A stretch of DNA of 64,000 bases from Hymenobacter cheonanensis (GTDB lineage Bacteria; Bacteroidota; Bacteroidia; Cytophagales; Hymenobacteraceae): NCBI RefSeq assembly GCF_030581075.1, contig NZ_JAUQSW010000001.1:372001-436000 (forward strand). Direction: 5' to 3'. The position numbers were made by a program, and so were the translations under genes. Positions 1 through 7,950 of the stretch are shown here, piece after piece. Numbering within the stretch: the stretch's first letter is position 1; each line of letters starts with the position of its first letter. The notes beneath the pieces were generated by a model, which ran no database searches, was not told where the DNA came from, and saw only the letters and a program-made list of their open reading frames with translations.

Positions 1-657
1 GAAGCCCGCCAGATGGAGGGCGAAATCGGCCACATCGAGGGTGCCCACGAGCTGGTGAAGCGCAAGCTGGCCGCCAACGATGCCCAGATGAAGGAGTACC
101 TGGCCCTGGCCGACTCGGCTACCCGCCAAAACGAAAAGGACGCCGCCGAAGCCTACGCCAGCCGCGCCGCCCAAATTCTGGACTACAACCAGCGCCTGCA
201 ACCGATGGCGACGACGACGGCCAACGTGAGCGTGGTGATGCGCCAGATTCTGAAAGCCGCCCTGCGCCAGATTGACGGCAGCAAGTTCAAGGTCAACCTG
301 TTGAAGGATGAGTACGAGCTGGTGAAGCGCACCAGCTCGGGCATGCGCGCCGCCATGAACATTCTGCGCGGCGACCCCGACAAGAAGTACTTCTTCGACC
401 TGGCCACCGACCGCGTGGCCCAGGATATGGCCCAGCAGCTCGGCCAGATAAAGCAGGCCATGCGCTACTCGCAGGAGTTCGTGAAGGAGATGGACATCCA
501 GAACGGCGTGATGAGCGAGAAGGGCCAGCGCCTGCTCGACCGCTACCAGAAAGGCGACTTCAACGCCTTGCTGGACACCGACAAGAAGCCAGTAGCTACC
601 TCCGTAGCCGCCACCAAAAAAGCCTCCGATGATGCCTATTCTAGCCTGCTTGATTAG
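1..657 (+). CDS. Charged coiled-coil protein, PspA-like in character (5' end outside window)
   Basis: The reading frame is open from base 1, so the gene starts upstream; the first in-window ATG is at 13. The visible part, about 218 residues, is rich in Lys, Glu, Gln and Ala, has no signal peptide or membrane segment, and reads as long amphipathic helices, ending in a flexible Ser/Thr/Lys tail. This resembles PspA/IM30 or other ESCRT-III-like helical proteins in character, but I see no diagnostic motif and the family call is inference. It is followed on the same strand by an OmpA-fused binding protein, an ABC permease and an ABC ATPase, which suggests a role linked to that envelope complex. 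Its last codons overlap a tiny hydrophobic ORF starting at 629. Confidence 0.6.
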   Translation, partial: EARQMEGEIGHIEGAHELVKRKLAANDAQMKEYLALADSATRQNEKDAAEAYASRAAQILDYNQRLQPMATTTANVSVVMRQILKAALRQIDGSKFKVNLLKDEYELVKRTSSGMRAAMNILRGDPDKKYFFDLATDRVAQDMAQQLGQIKQAMRYSQEFVKEMDIQNGVMSEKGQRLLDRYQKGDFNALLDTDKKPVATSVAATKKASDDAYSSLLD

Positions 658-697
658 TGGCTGCCTGGCGCTGCTGCTGATTGCGGTGCTGCTGTAA
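629..697 (+). CDS. Possible 22-residue membrane peptide overlapping the upstream gene
   Basis: Two successive ATG codons at 629 and 632 open a +1-frame ORF that overlaps the end of the preceding coding region and stops with TAA at 697. The predicted peptide, beginning MMPILACLISGCLALLL, is almost entirely hydrophobic and would form one transmembrane helix. The overlapping start allows translational coupling. No homologue is recognised, and a chance ORF is quite possible at this length. Confidence 0.3.
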   Translation: MMPILACLISGCLALLLIAVLL

Positions 698-805
698 AGC
701 CCCACCCCCGGCCCCTCCCCTGCGGGGGAGGGGAGTCTGACGCAAGCCGAGCATCACGCCGCCGTGGCTCCCCTCCCCCGCAGGGGAGGGGCCGGGGGCG
801 GGGCT
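698..805. repeat. Inverted repeat, class B (CCCCGGCCCCTC type)
   Basis: Two near-complementary GC-rich arms (698 to about 735 and about 766 to 805) flank a short centre. The same arm sequence recurs at 3596-3752 and 12254-12371. It fills the gap between the coiled-coil gene and the OmpA-fusion gene and could fold into a long stem in mRNA. Confidence 0.85.
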
Positions 806-849
806 GCACAAAGGGCAACTCACTCAACCTTTAAAACTTCAACTCTCCA

Positions 850-2628
850 ATGACAACTCGTGGTAAAATTGTACTCGGTGCCCTCATCTTCGCACTGCTG
901 TACTTTGGCATCAACAAGCTGATTGCCAGCAATAAAATCTTTCAAAAAGCCGATACGCAATCGGTGCTACTCAGCTCGATTGAGCTGCCGGCCGCGGCGG
1001 GCAGCAACCGCGCCACGGTGGTAGTGCCGCTAGCCCCGCTGCCCGGCACCGCCCCCGCCGAAAACGGCACGCCCATGGTGTGGGAAGTAATGGCCTGGAA
1101 CTCGCAAATGGCCGGCATGCTGGCCAACGGCGGCCCGCGCACCACAATGGGCTCAACGCTGGCGGCCAACAAAGTAGACATGCAGATTGTGCGCCAGGAC
1201 GACGTGAGCAAGATGCAGGCCGACCTGGTGAAAAACGCCCTCGACCTGCAAAGCAACCCTAGTACGCCGGGCCTGATTGTGAGCATTATGGGCGACGGTC
1301 TGCCGGCTTTCTCGGCCGTGCAGAGCCAGCTTGAAAAGGCCGGCACCAGCCTGCAAATCATTCCTTACTCGGTGGGTAAAAGCTTTGGTGAAGACAAGCT
1401 GATGGGCCCCAGGGAATGGCTCGATAACCCCAAAGCGGCCCTAGGCAAAACCATTGCCTGCTACCTGCGCGACGGCGACCACAACATTGCCCTGAAATGG
1501 TGCGCCGATAACGGCCTGAAGGTGAACCCCGACGAGACGACCTACGACCCCGAAGCCGTGAACTTCATGGCTGCCAGCGACTTCCTGGTGGCCGCCGAGA
1601 AGTACATTGTGGGCAAGCCCGAGAGCCGCACCAAGGTGGTGAGCGGCCACAGCACCGGCGTGAAAGTAGACGTGGTGGCCGACGCCGTAGCCACCTGGAC
1701 GCCCGGCGACGTGAACATTGCCAAGCAGAAAGGCGGCCTCGTCAACATCGTGAGTACCAAGGACTACTCCAACCAGATGCCCAACATCATGGTGACGACC
1801 AAGCGCTGGTACGACGCCCACCAGCCCGCCGTGCTGAGTTTGATGACGGCCTTCGCCGTGGCCGGCGACCAGGTGAAAAGCCACCCCGAAGCCCTGGCCC
1901 GCGCCGCCGATATCTCGGCCCAGGTCTACGGCGACCAGGACAAGCCCGGCGCCTACTGGCTGAAGTACTACAAGGGCACCAGCGAGGCCGACCGCACCGG
2001 CCAGGTGGTGGAGCTAGGGGGTAGCAAAGCCTTCAACTTCAGCGACAACCTGAGCTTGTTTGGCCTCGACGAGGGCGGCACTAACATCTACGCCGCCGTG
2101 TACAAAACCTTCGGCGACGTGCAGAGCAAGCTCTACCCCAAGGAGCTACCGAGCTACGTACCCCTGGCCAACATGCTCGACCTGACGCTGTTGCGCAAGC
2201 TGCAAGCCCAGTACAAGGGCAAGAACGTGGCCCCGGCCGAAACCCAGCAGTTTGCCGCCGACGACGAAATCCGCCGCAGCGTGAGCAAGCGCGCCTGGAA
2301 CATCGAGTTCAACACCGGCCAGAGCACCTTCACGCCCGCCGCCCAGCGCGAACTCAGTCAGCTTTTCGACGACCTCGTGGTGGCCGGCCGCCTCAAAGTG
2401 GCCGTGCACGGCTACACCGACAACACCGGCAACCCCACCGCCAACCAGCAGCTTAGCCAGGCCCGCGCCGAGGCCGTGGCCCACTGGCTCGAAGCCAAAA
2501 GCGCCAGCGCCTTCCCGCAGGGCCGCGTGCAGGTGTACGCCCACGGCGCCGCCGAGCCGGTAGCCCCCAACACCACCGAGGCCGGCAAAGCCGCCAACCG
2601 CCGCGTGGAAGTGGTACTGGGCAATTAA
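850..2628 (+). CDS. Substrate-binding (NitT/TauT- or phosphate-type) protein fused to OmpA domain
   Basis: This 592-residue protein has an N-terminal membrane anchor (about residues 5-25), a large periplasmic region resembling type 2 periplasmic binding proteins of ABC importers, and a C-terminal OmpA peptidoglycan-binding domain from about residue 485. That domain carries the typical HGYTDNTG segment, the SQARAEAVAHWL helix and the NRRVEVV end. Such binding-protein/OmpA fusions occur in Bacteroidota; the ligand is not known. The permease and ATPase downstream are the likely partners, so the protein may tether a transport or signalling complex to the cell wall. ATG at 850 follows an AT-rich leader and puts the hydrophobic anchor at the very N terminus. 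Confidence 0.8.
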   Translation: MTTRGKIVLGALIFALLYFGINKLIASNKIFQKADTQSVLLSSIELPAAAGSNRATVVVPLAPLPGTAPAENGTPMVWEVMAWNSQMAGMLANGGPRTTMGSTLAANKVDMQIVRQDDVSKMQADLVKNALDLQSNPSTPGLIVSIMGDGLPAFSAVQSQLEKAGTSLQIIPYSVGKSFGEDKLMGPREWLDNPKAALGKTIACYLRDGDHNIALKWCADNGLKVNPDETTYDPEAVNFMAASDFLVAAEKYIVGKPESRTKVVSGHSTGVKVDVVADAVATWTPGDVNIAKQKGGLVNIVSTKDYSNQMPNIMVTTKRWYDAHQPAVLSLMTAFAVAGDQVKSHPEALARAADISAQVYGDQDKPGAYWLKYYKGTSEADRTGQVVELGGSKAFNFSDNLSLFGLDEGGTNIYAAVYKTFGDVQSKLYPKELPSYVPLANMLDLTLLRKLQAQYKGKNVAPAETQQFAADDEIRRSVSKRAWNIEFNTGQSTFTPAAQRELSQLFDDLVVAGRLKVAVHGYTDNTGNPTANQQLSQARAEAVAHWLEAKSASAFPQGRVQVYAHGAAEPVAPNTTEAGKAANRRVEVVLGN

Positions 2629-2653
2629 GCAGCGCTTAACTGCTCAAAATAAA

Positions 2654-2772
2654 GACCGTCATGCTGAGCGCAGCGGAGTCGAAGCATCTCGCTCGGCGAA
2701 CTAACTCCTAACGCTAGCAACGAAGCGGTAGAGATACTTCGACTCCGCTACGCTGCGCTCAGCATGACGGTC
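2654..2772. repeat. Inverted repeat, class A (GTCATGCTGAGC type)
   Basis: Long complementary arms begin GACCGTCATGCTGAGC and end with the reverse complement. The centre contains CTAACTCCTAACGCTAGCAACGAAG, a core shared in part with the copy at 27582. Related copies lie at 31811, 34070, 35592 and 51311. It sits inside the transporter cluster between same-strand genes. Confidence 0.9.
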
Positions 2773-2796
2773 ATTTTATATTAAACAGACTTTATA

Positions 2797-3573
2797 ATGA
2801 GCCCCCTTTTTACCCCCAATGCCCACCCGCGCCGCGCTACCCTAGCCGCGCTCGTGGCCGGCCAGGTGCTGGTGTTGCTGGCGCTGTGGCTGTTCTTCCC
2901 GCTTCAGCTTTTCCCCAGCCTGCGTGAGGTTTTGCGGGCCCTCGGCGACCTTGTTACCACGCAAGGGCTGCTGCCCGAGCTGTGGGCTAGCCTCACCACG
3001 GCCTTCCAGGCGCTGGGCATTGCTACGGTGCTGGCGCTGTTCATTTCCTACCTCACGGCGCTACCGTTTTTCCGGCCGCTGGCCTTCGCAGCCAGCAAGC
3101 TGCGCTACCTCACCCTCACCGGGCTCACGTTTTTTATGGCGCTGCTGCTCAGCTCGGGGCACCAGGTAAAGCTCTCGGTGCTGGTATTCGGGGCCACGGT
3201 GTACCTGGTTACGGGCATGACGCGCGTCATCCTCAGCACCACGCAGGAGGAGCTGGACCACGCCCGCACGCTGGGCCTGGGCGAGTGGGGTAGCTTTTGG
3301 CAGGTGGTGGTGCGCGGCAAGCTGGCCGATATGCTTGAAGTAGTGCGCCAGAATTTCGCCATCATCTGGACCCTGATAACGCTGGTCGAAACCCTCTACC
3401 AATCGGAAGGCGGCATCGGCCTGCTGCTGTATAAGCAAAACCGCTACCTGCACCTCGATGGCGTGGTGGCCATTCAGCTCGTTATTCTGGCCGTGGGCGT
3501 GGCCCAGGATTATGGCTTCGAGGCGCTGCGGAAAGTGTTTTTTCCTTACGCGGGGCTGGGGGCGGCGGGGTAG
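2797..3573 (+). CDS. ABC transporter permease, NitT/TauT type
   Basis: The 258-residue protein has about six hydrophobic segments. Its cytoplasmic loop, EELDHARTLGLGEWGSFWQV, fits the EAA motif (EAA---G) by which binding-protein-dependent permeases dock their ATPase. Length and layout fit SsuC/TauC-like permeases. It lies between the OmpA-fused binding protein and the ATPase at 3785, so the three probably form one importer-like complex. The substrate cannot be read from sequence. The gene is flanked on both sides by hairpin repeats rather than being tightly packed with its partners. Confidence 0.85.
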   Translation: MSPLFTPNAHPRRATLAALVAGQVLVLLALWLFFPLQLFPSLREVLRALGDLVTTQGLLPELWASLTTAFQALGIATVLALFISYLTALPFFRPLAFAASKLRYLTLTGLTFFMALLLSSGHQVKLSVLVFGATVYLVTGMTRVILSTTQEELDHARTLGLGEWGSFWQVVVRGKLADMLEVVRQNFAIIWTLITLVETLYQSEGGIGLLLYKQNRYLHLDGVVAIQLVILAVGVAQDYGFEALRKVFFPYAGLGAAG

Positions 3574-3595
3574 GCTAGCCGTTCTAGCGAGGCGC

Positions 3596-3752
3596 CTCAC
3601 CCCCCGGCCCCCTCTCCGAAAAGGAGAGGGGGAGCCTGACGATTAATCAGGCGCATTAATCAATTCAGTAATTAAATCTAAAATTGCCTGACGCACAATG
3701 CGCGCCGCTGCGGCTCCCCCTCTCCCGCAGGGGAGGGGGCCGGGGGGTGGGG
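3596..3752. repeat. Inverted repeat, class B with AT-rich centre
   Basis: GC-rich arms (CACCCCCCGGCCCCCTCTCC and its approximate complement) flank an AT-rich centre of about 60 bases that contains GCCTGACG repeats. It is the same class as 698-805 and 12254-12371. It separates permease from ATPase gene. Confidence 0.85.
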
Positions 3753-3784
3753 CCTTACGCGCAGGGCGAAAACCGAAACTCACC

Positions 3785-4618
3785 ATGACTGCCCTCCCCC
3801 ACTCCTACAAAGACCCGCTGCTGACGCTGCAAGAGGTGTCGATGAGCTTCGGCAGCGAGGTTATTCTGCGCGACCTCAACGTGCAGGTGCTCGACGTCAT
3901 TCGCCCCGGCATGAGCCAGGGGCAGGTGGTGGGCATCTACGGGCGCTCGGGCATCGGCAAGTCGGTGCTGTGCCGGCTACTGGCGGGACTAGCCGCACCC
4001 AGCACCGGCACCGTGCGGGTGGGCGAGGCCCAGCAGCCCGTGCACCCCGGCGCCGTGGGCTACGTGCAGCAGCGCTACCCCTTGTTCAACCACCTCACGC
4101 TGCTCGACAACCTGCTGCTGGCCGCCCGCCGCAAGCACACCCCCGCCGAGGCCCAGGCCCGCACCGCCGATTACCTCGCCCGCTTCGGGCTGGCCGCCCA
4201 CGCCCGCAAGTTTCCGGCCCACCTCTCGGGTGGGCAGCGCCAGCGGGCGGCCATCGCGCAGCAACTGCTGTGCTCCGACCACCTCATCCTGCTCGATGAG
4301 CCGTTTTCGGGCCTCGACGTGGCCATGATTGATGAGGTCAAGAAAATCATTGTGGAAGTCACGACCATGGACGAGCTGAACACCGTGCTCATCGTGAGCC
4401 ACGACATCGCCACCACCACCGCCCTCGCCGACCGCCTGTGGCTGCTAGCCCCCGAGCGCGACCCGGCCACCGGCCAGCTGCTGCCCGGCGCCACCATCAG
4501 CCCCCGCCACCAGTACAACCTGGCCCAGCTTGGCCTGGCCTGGCACCCCGACGTGGAGGCCGAACCCGAGTTTGCCCAGTTTGTGGAAGGGATAAAGGCG
4601 GAGATAAGGGGGAGTTAG
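3785..4618 (+). CDS. ABC transporter ATP-binding protein
   Basis: This is a 277-residue nucleotide-binding subunit. Visible motifs are Walker A GRSGIGKS (about residues 53-60), the Q-loop near 95, signature LSGGQ (147-151), Walker B LILLDE (167-172), D-loop SGLD and the switch His in VSHD (about 206). An in-frame upstream ATG (3698) lies inside the repeat, so I choose 3785. The family energises NitT/TauT-type permeases, and the partner is the permease at 2797. The tail beyond the H-loop is somewhat long, which may reflect a regulatory extension. Confidence 0.88.
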   Translation: MTALPHSYKDPLLTLQEVSMSFGSEVILRDLNVQVLDVIRPGMSQGQVVGIYGRSGIGKSVLCRLLAGLAAPSTGTVRVGEAQQPVHPGAVGYVQQRYPLFNHLTLLDNLLLAARRKHTPAEAQARTADYLARFGLAAHARKFPAHLSGGQRQRAAIAQQLLCSDHLILLDEPFSGLDVAMIDEVKKIIVEVTTMDELNTVLIVSHDIATTTALADRLWLLAPERDPATGQLLPGATISPRHQYNLAQLGLAWHPDVEAEPEFAQFVEGIKAEIRGS

Positions 4619-4649
4619 GACGAAGCAGAATATTAGCTAATCAGCAAAA

Positions 4650-5042
4650 TTATTTATAGTGTGTCAATTTAATAATACGGCTATCTCGCGCATCCAGAAT
4701 AATTAAGAAAGTGCCGCCGAGCCATCCTGTAGGCAGCGTGCCATTAATTATCCAGTAGTGATTAATAAAGTGCATTTCGTAAGGTCGCTCTTTAACGATT
4801 GCCGCCTTACCATAGATTTTGAATAGAATAGGCTCTGCTACTTGCACAGCAGTGATACTATCAGCAATCAACATTTTCACGCTACTCACTACATTATGTT
4901 GTGATGAGTCCTTCAACGCAGTTTTCAACTCTTCTTTTGCTACTTCTAAACCAAGTCTGAGTCTCTCATTTTTTTTCTGGGCACAACTAGGAAATACTAT
5001 TCCTAATAAGCAGACAGCTAAACAACTATTTTTAAAATTCAT
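4650..5042 (-). CDS. NTF2-fold immunity-type (YbbC/YhhH-like) lipoprotein
   Basis: The 130-residue protein has a lipoprotein-type signal ending near Cys20 (IVFPSC) and a C-terminal half with the pattern RPYEMHFINHYWIINGTLP then GGTFLIILDARDSRI. That pattern is typical of the NTF2-fold immunity proteins found beside polymorphic toxins. Its base composition is clearly more AT-rich than its neighbours, which suggests horizontal acquisition. No toxin gene is visible nearby, so it may be an orphan immunity gene. It is next to another AT-rich gene at 5058, with the same orientation. Confidence 0.65.
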   Translation of the reverse strand: MNFKNSCLAVCLLGIVFPSCAQKKNERLRLGLEVAKEELKTALKDSSQHNVVSSVKMLIADSITAVQVAEPILFKIYGKAAIVKERPYEMHFINHYWIINGTLPTGWLGGTFLIILDARDSRIIKLTHYK

Positions 5043-5057
5043 AATAAGACAAAATAA

Positions 5058-5354
5058 TTAACCAATTCTGTACCCAAGATTTAATTCTTTCATATCGAAA
5101 TAGCACGCATCACAAACCAGCTTAATTTGTGCGAAAGCTTCCGATTCTTCATTCCATTTGCCAACTCTTGTTAGCTCCTCGTCACAGGCATCGCACCACG
5201 CATTGAGTTCGTCATCGGCATACGTCACGCCTGGGTCAGAGGCTAGCGGCTCGTAAAAGCCAACGGGCGTTTGCAGGTTCAGATGCTGGCAGACATACGC
5301 GGGATATCTTTTTCCGTGGGTACAGCATTCAACCCTTTTCTGTTCATCACTCAT
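5058..5354 (-). CDS. Small Cys-rich hypothetical protein, possibly zinc-binding
   Basis: The protein has 98 residues and no signal peptide. Cysteines occur as CC near residue 10, a single Cys near 22, WCDAC near the middle and VCDAC near residue 80, a spacing that could bind one or two zinc ions. I do not recognise a named family. It shares AT-richer composition and orientation with the immunity-like gene at 4650, and the 15-base gap suggests co-transcription. A role in the same acquired defence or immunity module is inference only. Confidence 0.6.
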   Translation of the reverse strand: MSDEQKRVECCTHGKRYPAYVCQHLNLQTPVGFYEPLASDPGVTYADDELNAWCDACDEELTRVGKWNEESEAFAQIKLVCDACYFDMKELNLGYRIG

Positions 5355-5439
5355 GCTAAATTGAATTTATTGGATAGGACAGCCAAAAGTAGCCGCTTAA
5401 GCTTGCCGTTCTTTGCCATCCGACCCAAGCCCGACCCCC

Positions 5440-6795
5440 ATGCCCACCGGAACCCTGCTCCTCATCGATGACGAAGCGCGCCTGCGCCAGCTGCTGGCCC
5501 AGGTGCTGGAGCTGGAGGGCTACACCGTGCTGCAAGCCCCCGACGCCTACCGGGGCCTGGCGCTGCTGGCCGAGCACGCCGCCGAGGTGCTGGTGGTGCT
5601 CAGCGACGTGAAGCTGCCTGATGGCCACGGCGTGGAGCTGCTGCCGCGCTACCGGGCCGCCGCGCCGCTGGCCGAGGTGGTGCTGCTCACGGCCTTCGGC
5701 ACCATCCCCGATGGGGTGAAGGCCATGAAGCTGGGGGCGTTTGACTATCTCACCAAGGGCGATTTTGAGCAGCAACTGGTGGTGGTGGTGGAGCGCGCCG
5801 CCGAAAAGGCCCGCCTCCAGCGCCGGGTGGCCGAGCTGGAAAAGCGCGTGGGCCAGCGCCACCGCTTCGAGAGCATGATTGGCGAGGCGCCCGCCCTGCG
5901 CCGCGCCCAGCACCTGGCCCGGCAGGTGGCGCCCACCGACAGCACGGTGCTGCTCGAAGGCCCCACCGGCGCGGGCAAGGAGCTGTTTGCCCAGGCGCTG
6001 CACGAGGCTAGCGGGCGTAAAAGCAAGCCGTTTGTGGCCGTCAATTGCAGCGCTTTTCCGAAAGACTTGCTTGAGAGCGAGCTGTTTGGCTACAAGAAGG
6101 GGGCTTTTACGGGGGCGCTGACGGATAAGAAAGGGCTGTTGGAAGAGGCCACCGGCGGCACACTGTTTCTGGACGAAATCGGCGAGCTGGAACTGAACGT
6201 GCAGGCCAAGTTTTTGCGGGTGCTGGAGATGCAGCAGTTTACCAAGCTCGGCGATACCAAGCCCACGAGCGTGAATATCCGGCTGGTGGCCGCCACCAAC
6301 CGCAACCTCAAGCAGGAGGCCGCCGAGGGACGCTTCCGGCCCGACTTGTACTACCGGCTTTCGGTGTTTACCATCCTGGTGCCCTCGCTGAAAGAGCGGG
6401 CTAGCGACGTGCCGCTGCTGGCCGATTTTTTCCTGCAACACTTCGCCGCCCGGCTCGCCAAGCGCCTGCCCGGCCTGGCCCCCGCTACCGTGGCCGCGCT
6501 GCAAGCCTACGCCTGGCCCGGCAATGTGCGCGAACTCAAAAACGTGCTGGAGCGCGCCGCCATCCTGGCCCCGGCCGGCGAGCCGCTAGCCCTCGAATAC
6601 CTGCCGGAAGAGTTTCAGGGCGGCGGGCGGCCGGTTTTTTCGACCGAGGACGAAAGCCTGCGGGCCCTGGAAGCCAGGCACATCAAGCGGCTGATGAGTG
6701 ACCTGCAAGGCAACAAGCCTGAGGTGGCCAAAAAGCTGGGCATCGGCCTCACAACCTTGTACAGGAAGCTGCAGGAATATGGCCTGGAAGAGTAA
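5440..6795 (+). CDS. Sigma54-dependent response regulator (NtrC family)
   Basis: This 451-residue protein has an N-terminal receiver domain (LLIDDEARLRQLL; phosphoacceptor Asp in LSDVKLPDGHG near residue 56). A central AAA+ domain follows, with Walker A GPTGAGKE, the GAFTGA loop that contacts sigma54, and FLDEIGELE. A Fis-type helix-turn-helix (KKLGIGLTTLYRKLQEYG) closes the protein. It should activate promoters bound by RpoN-RNA polymerase after phosphorylation. The histidine kinase at 7951 is a plausible partner although a PqqB-like gene lies between. ATG at 5440 was preferred over an in-frame TTG at 5413 because it sits directly before the receiver strand. Confidence 0.92.
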   Translation: MPTGTLLLIDDEARLRQLLAQVLELEGYTVLQAPDAYRGLALLAEHAAEVLVVLSDVKLPDGHGVELLPRYRAAAPLAEVVLLTAFGTIPDGVKAMKLGAFDYLTKGDFEQQLVVVVERAAEKARLQRRVAELEKRVGQRHRFESMIGEAPALRRAQHLARQVAPTDSTVLLEGPTGAGKELFAQALHEASGRKSKPFVAVNCSAFPKDLLESELFGYKKGAFTGALTDKKGLLEEATGGTLFLDEIGELELNVQAKFLRVLEMQQFTKLGDTKPTSVNIRLVAATNRNLKQEAAEGRFRPDLYYRLSVFTILVPSLKERASDVPLLADFFLQHFAARLAKRLPGLAPATVAALQAYAWPGNVRELKNVLERAAILAPAGEPLALEYLPEEFQGGGRPVFSTEDESLRALEARHIKRLMSDLQGNKPEVAKKLGIGLTTLYRKLQEYGLEE

Positions 6796-6821
6796 CCCTT
6801 TAGCCATTCCTCCCTTCCTCG

Positions 6822-6926
6822 CTGGCGCGAGTTTAGCGCAGCGTAACTCGTGCCAATTTATGACGTGGAGGCTGTGCCTCCACATCAATCGTCGGCACGA
6901 GTTACGCTGCGCTAAACTCGCGCCAG
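6822..6926. repeat. Inverted repeat, class D (GGCGCGAGTTTAGCGCAG type)
   Basis: Arms 6822-6854 and 6894-6926 are perfectly complementary over 33 bases. The centre holds a second hairpin (GTGGAGGC / GCCTCCAC). A longer relative lies at 57532-57718. The element could act as a terminator after the regulator gene, but its size and recurrence point to a repeat family. Confidence 0.92.
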
Positions 6927-6971
6927 TAAAGGCCAGTAGAGGTCCGTTAAGAGAAACGCCCTGCGCTACTT

Positions 6972-7883
6972 ATGAAACTACCGCTCCTCCTCTCCCTGCT
7001 CCTCACTTGCACCCACGGCTTGGCCCAAAACCAGCAGCTTGTGGTGCTGGGCGTGGCGCAGGATGCGGGCTACCCGCAAATTGGCGCCACGCAAGAATTT
7101 GCGGCCGTGGAGTTGGGCCAGCGAGCGCGGCAAAAAGTAGTTTCGCTAGGGGTGGTAGATGAGCAGGCCGGGCAAAAATTCCTCTTCGAGGCCACGCCCG
7201 ACCTACCGGCGCAGCTCTACGCGCTCAATGAGTTCTGGCCCACGCCGGGCACGCTGCCCACGGGTATCTTCCTCACGCACGGGCACATCGGGCACTACAC
7301 CGGCCTGATGTACCTGGGGCGCGAGGCTAGCGGGGCCAGCGCGGTGCCGGTGTACGCAATGCCGCGCATGGCTGGCTTTCTGGCAACTAACGCGCCGTGG
7401 AGCCAGCTGCTTACGCTAAAAAACATTCAGCTGCGGGCGCTGACAGCCGGCCAGCCAATAACGCTGAATAAGCAGCTAAAAGTGACGCCTTTTCTGGTGC
7501 CGCACCGCGATGAGTTTACCGAAACTGTGGGCTTCGAGATTCAGGGCGCGCATAAAAAGGCCGTTTTTATCCCCGATATCGACAAGTGGAGTAAGTGGCC
7601 GCAAAGCCTGCCCGACGTAGTGCAGCACGCCGACTACGTGCTGCTGGACGCCACCTTTTACCGCAACGGCGAGCTACCGCGCGACATGGCCGAAGTGCCG
7701 CACCCGTTTGTGGAAGAAACCATTAAGCTGCTGCAAAACCTGCCGGCCGCCCAGCGCGCCAAGGTCTATTTCATCCACTTCAACCATACCAACCCGCTGC
7801 TGAACCCGGCTAGCTCCGAGCGCGCCGAGGTGCTGCGGCAGGGCTTCCGGGTAGCCGAAGAGGACCTGGTGCTAGGTTTGTGA
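6972..7883 (+). CDS. Secreted PqqB-like metallo-beta-lactamase-fold hydrolase
   Basis: The 303-residue protein starts with a signal peptide (about residues 1-18, ending GLAQ). The mature N terminus, VVLGVAQDAGYPQIG, matches the PqqB-like subgroup. The metal motif reads THGHIGHYTGL, where the usual Asp of HxHxDH is Gly, as in PqqB relatives; later metal-site candidates are PHRDEF and FIHFNH. No other pqq genes are in the window, so I read it as a stand-alone periplasmic MBL-fold enzyme with unknown substrate rather than a PQQ cofactor gene. It sits between a response regulator and a kinase on the same strand. Confidence 0.75.
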   Translation: MKLPLLLSLLLTCTHGLAQNQQLVVLGVAQDAGYPQIGATQEFAAVELGQRARQKVVSLGVVDEQAGQKFLFEATPDLPAQLYALNEFWPTPGTLPTGIFLTHGHIGHYTGLMYLGREASGASAVPVYAMPRMAGFLATNAPWSQLLTLKNIQLRALTAGQPITLNKQLKVTPFLVPHRDEFTETVGFEIQGAHKKAVFIPDIDKWSKWPQSLPDVVQHADYVLLDATFYRNGELPRDMAEVPHPFVEETIKLLQNLPAAQRAKVYFIHFNHTNPLLNPASSERAEVLRQGFRVAEEDLVLGL

Positions 7884-7950
7884 GGACCCCGCGCCGCAGA
7901 AGCCACGCCGGGCGTAATTACTTTGCCGCCCGGGCTATCTATGCCGCGCT

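Noticed and set aside
5356..6504. A 382-residue minus-strand ORF opposite the sigma54 regulator
   Set aside because: Antisense shadow of a gene with intact receiver, AAA+ and HTH motifs.
6972..7883. PQQ cofactor biosynthesis
   Set aside because: Only a PqqB-like protein with a signal peptide is present; no pqqA, C, D or E is visible.
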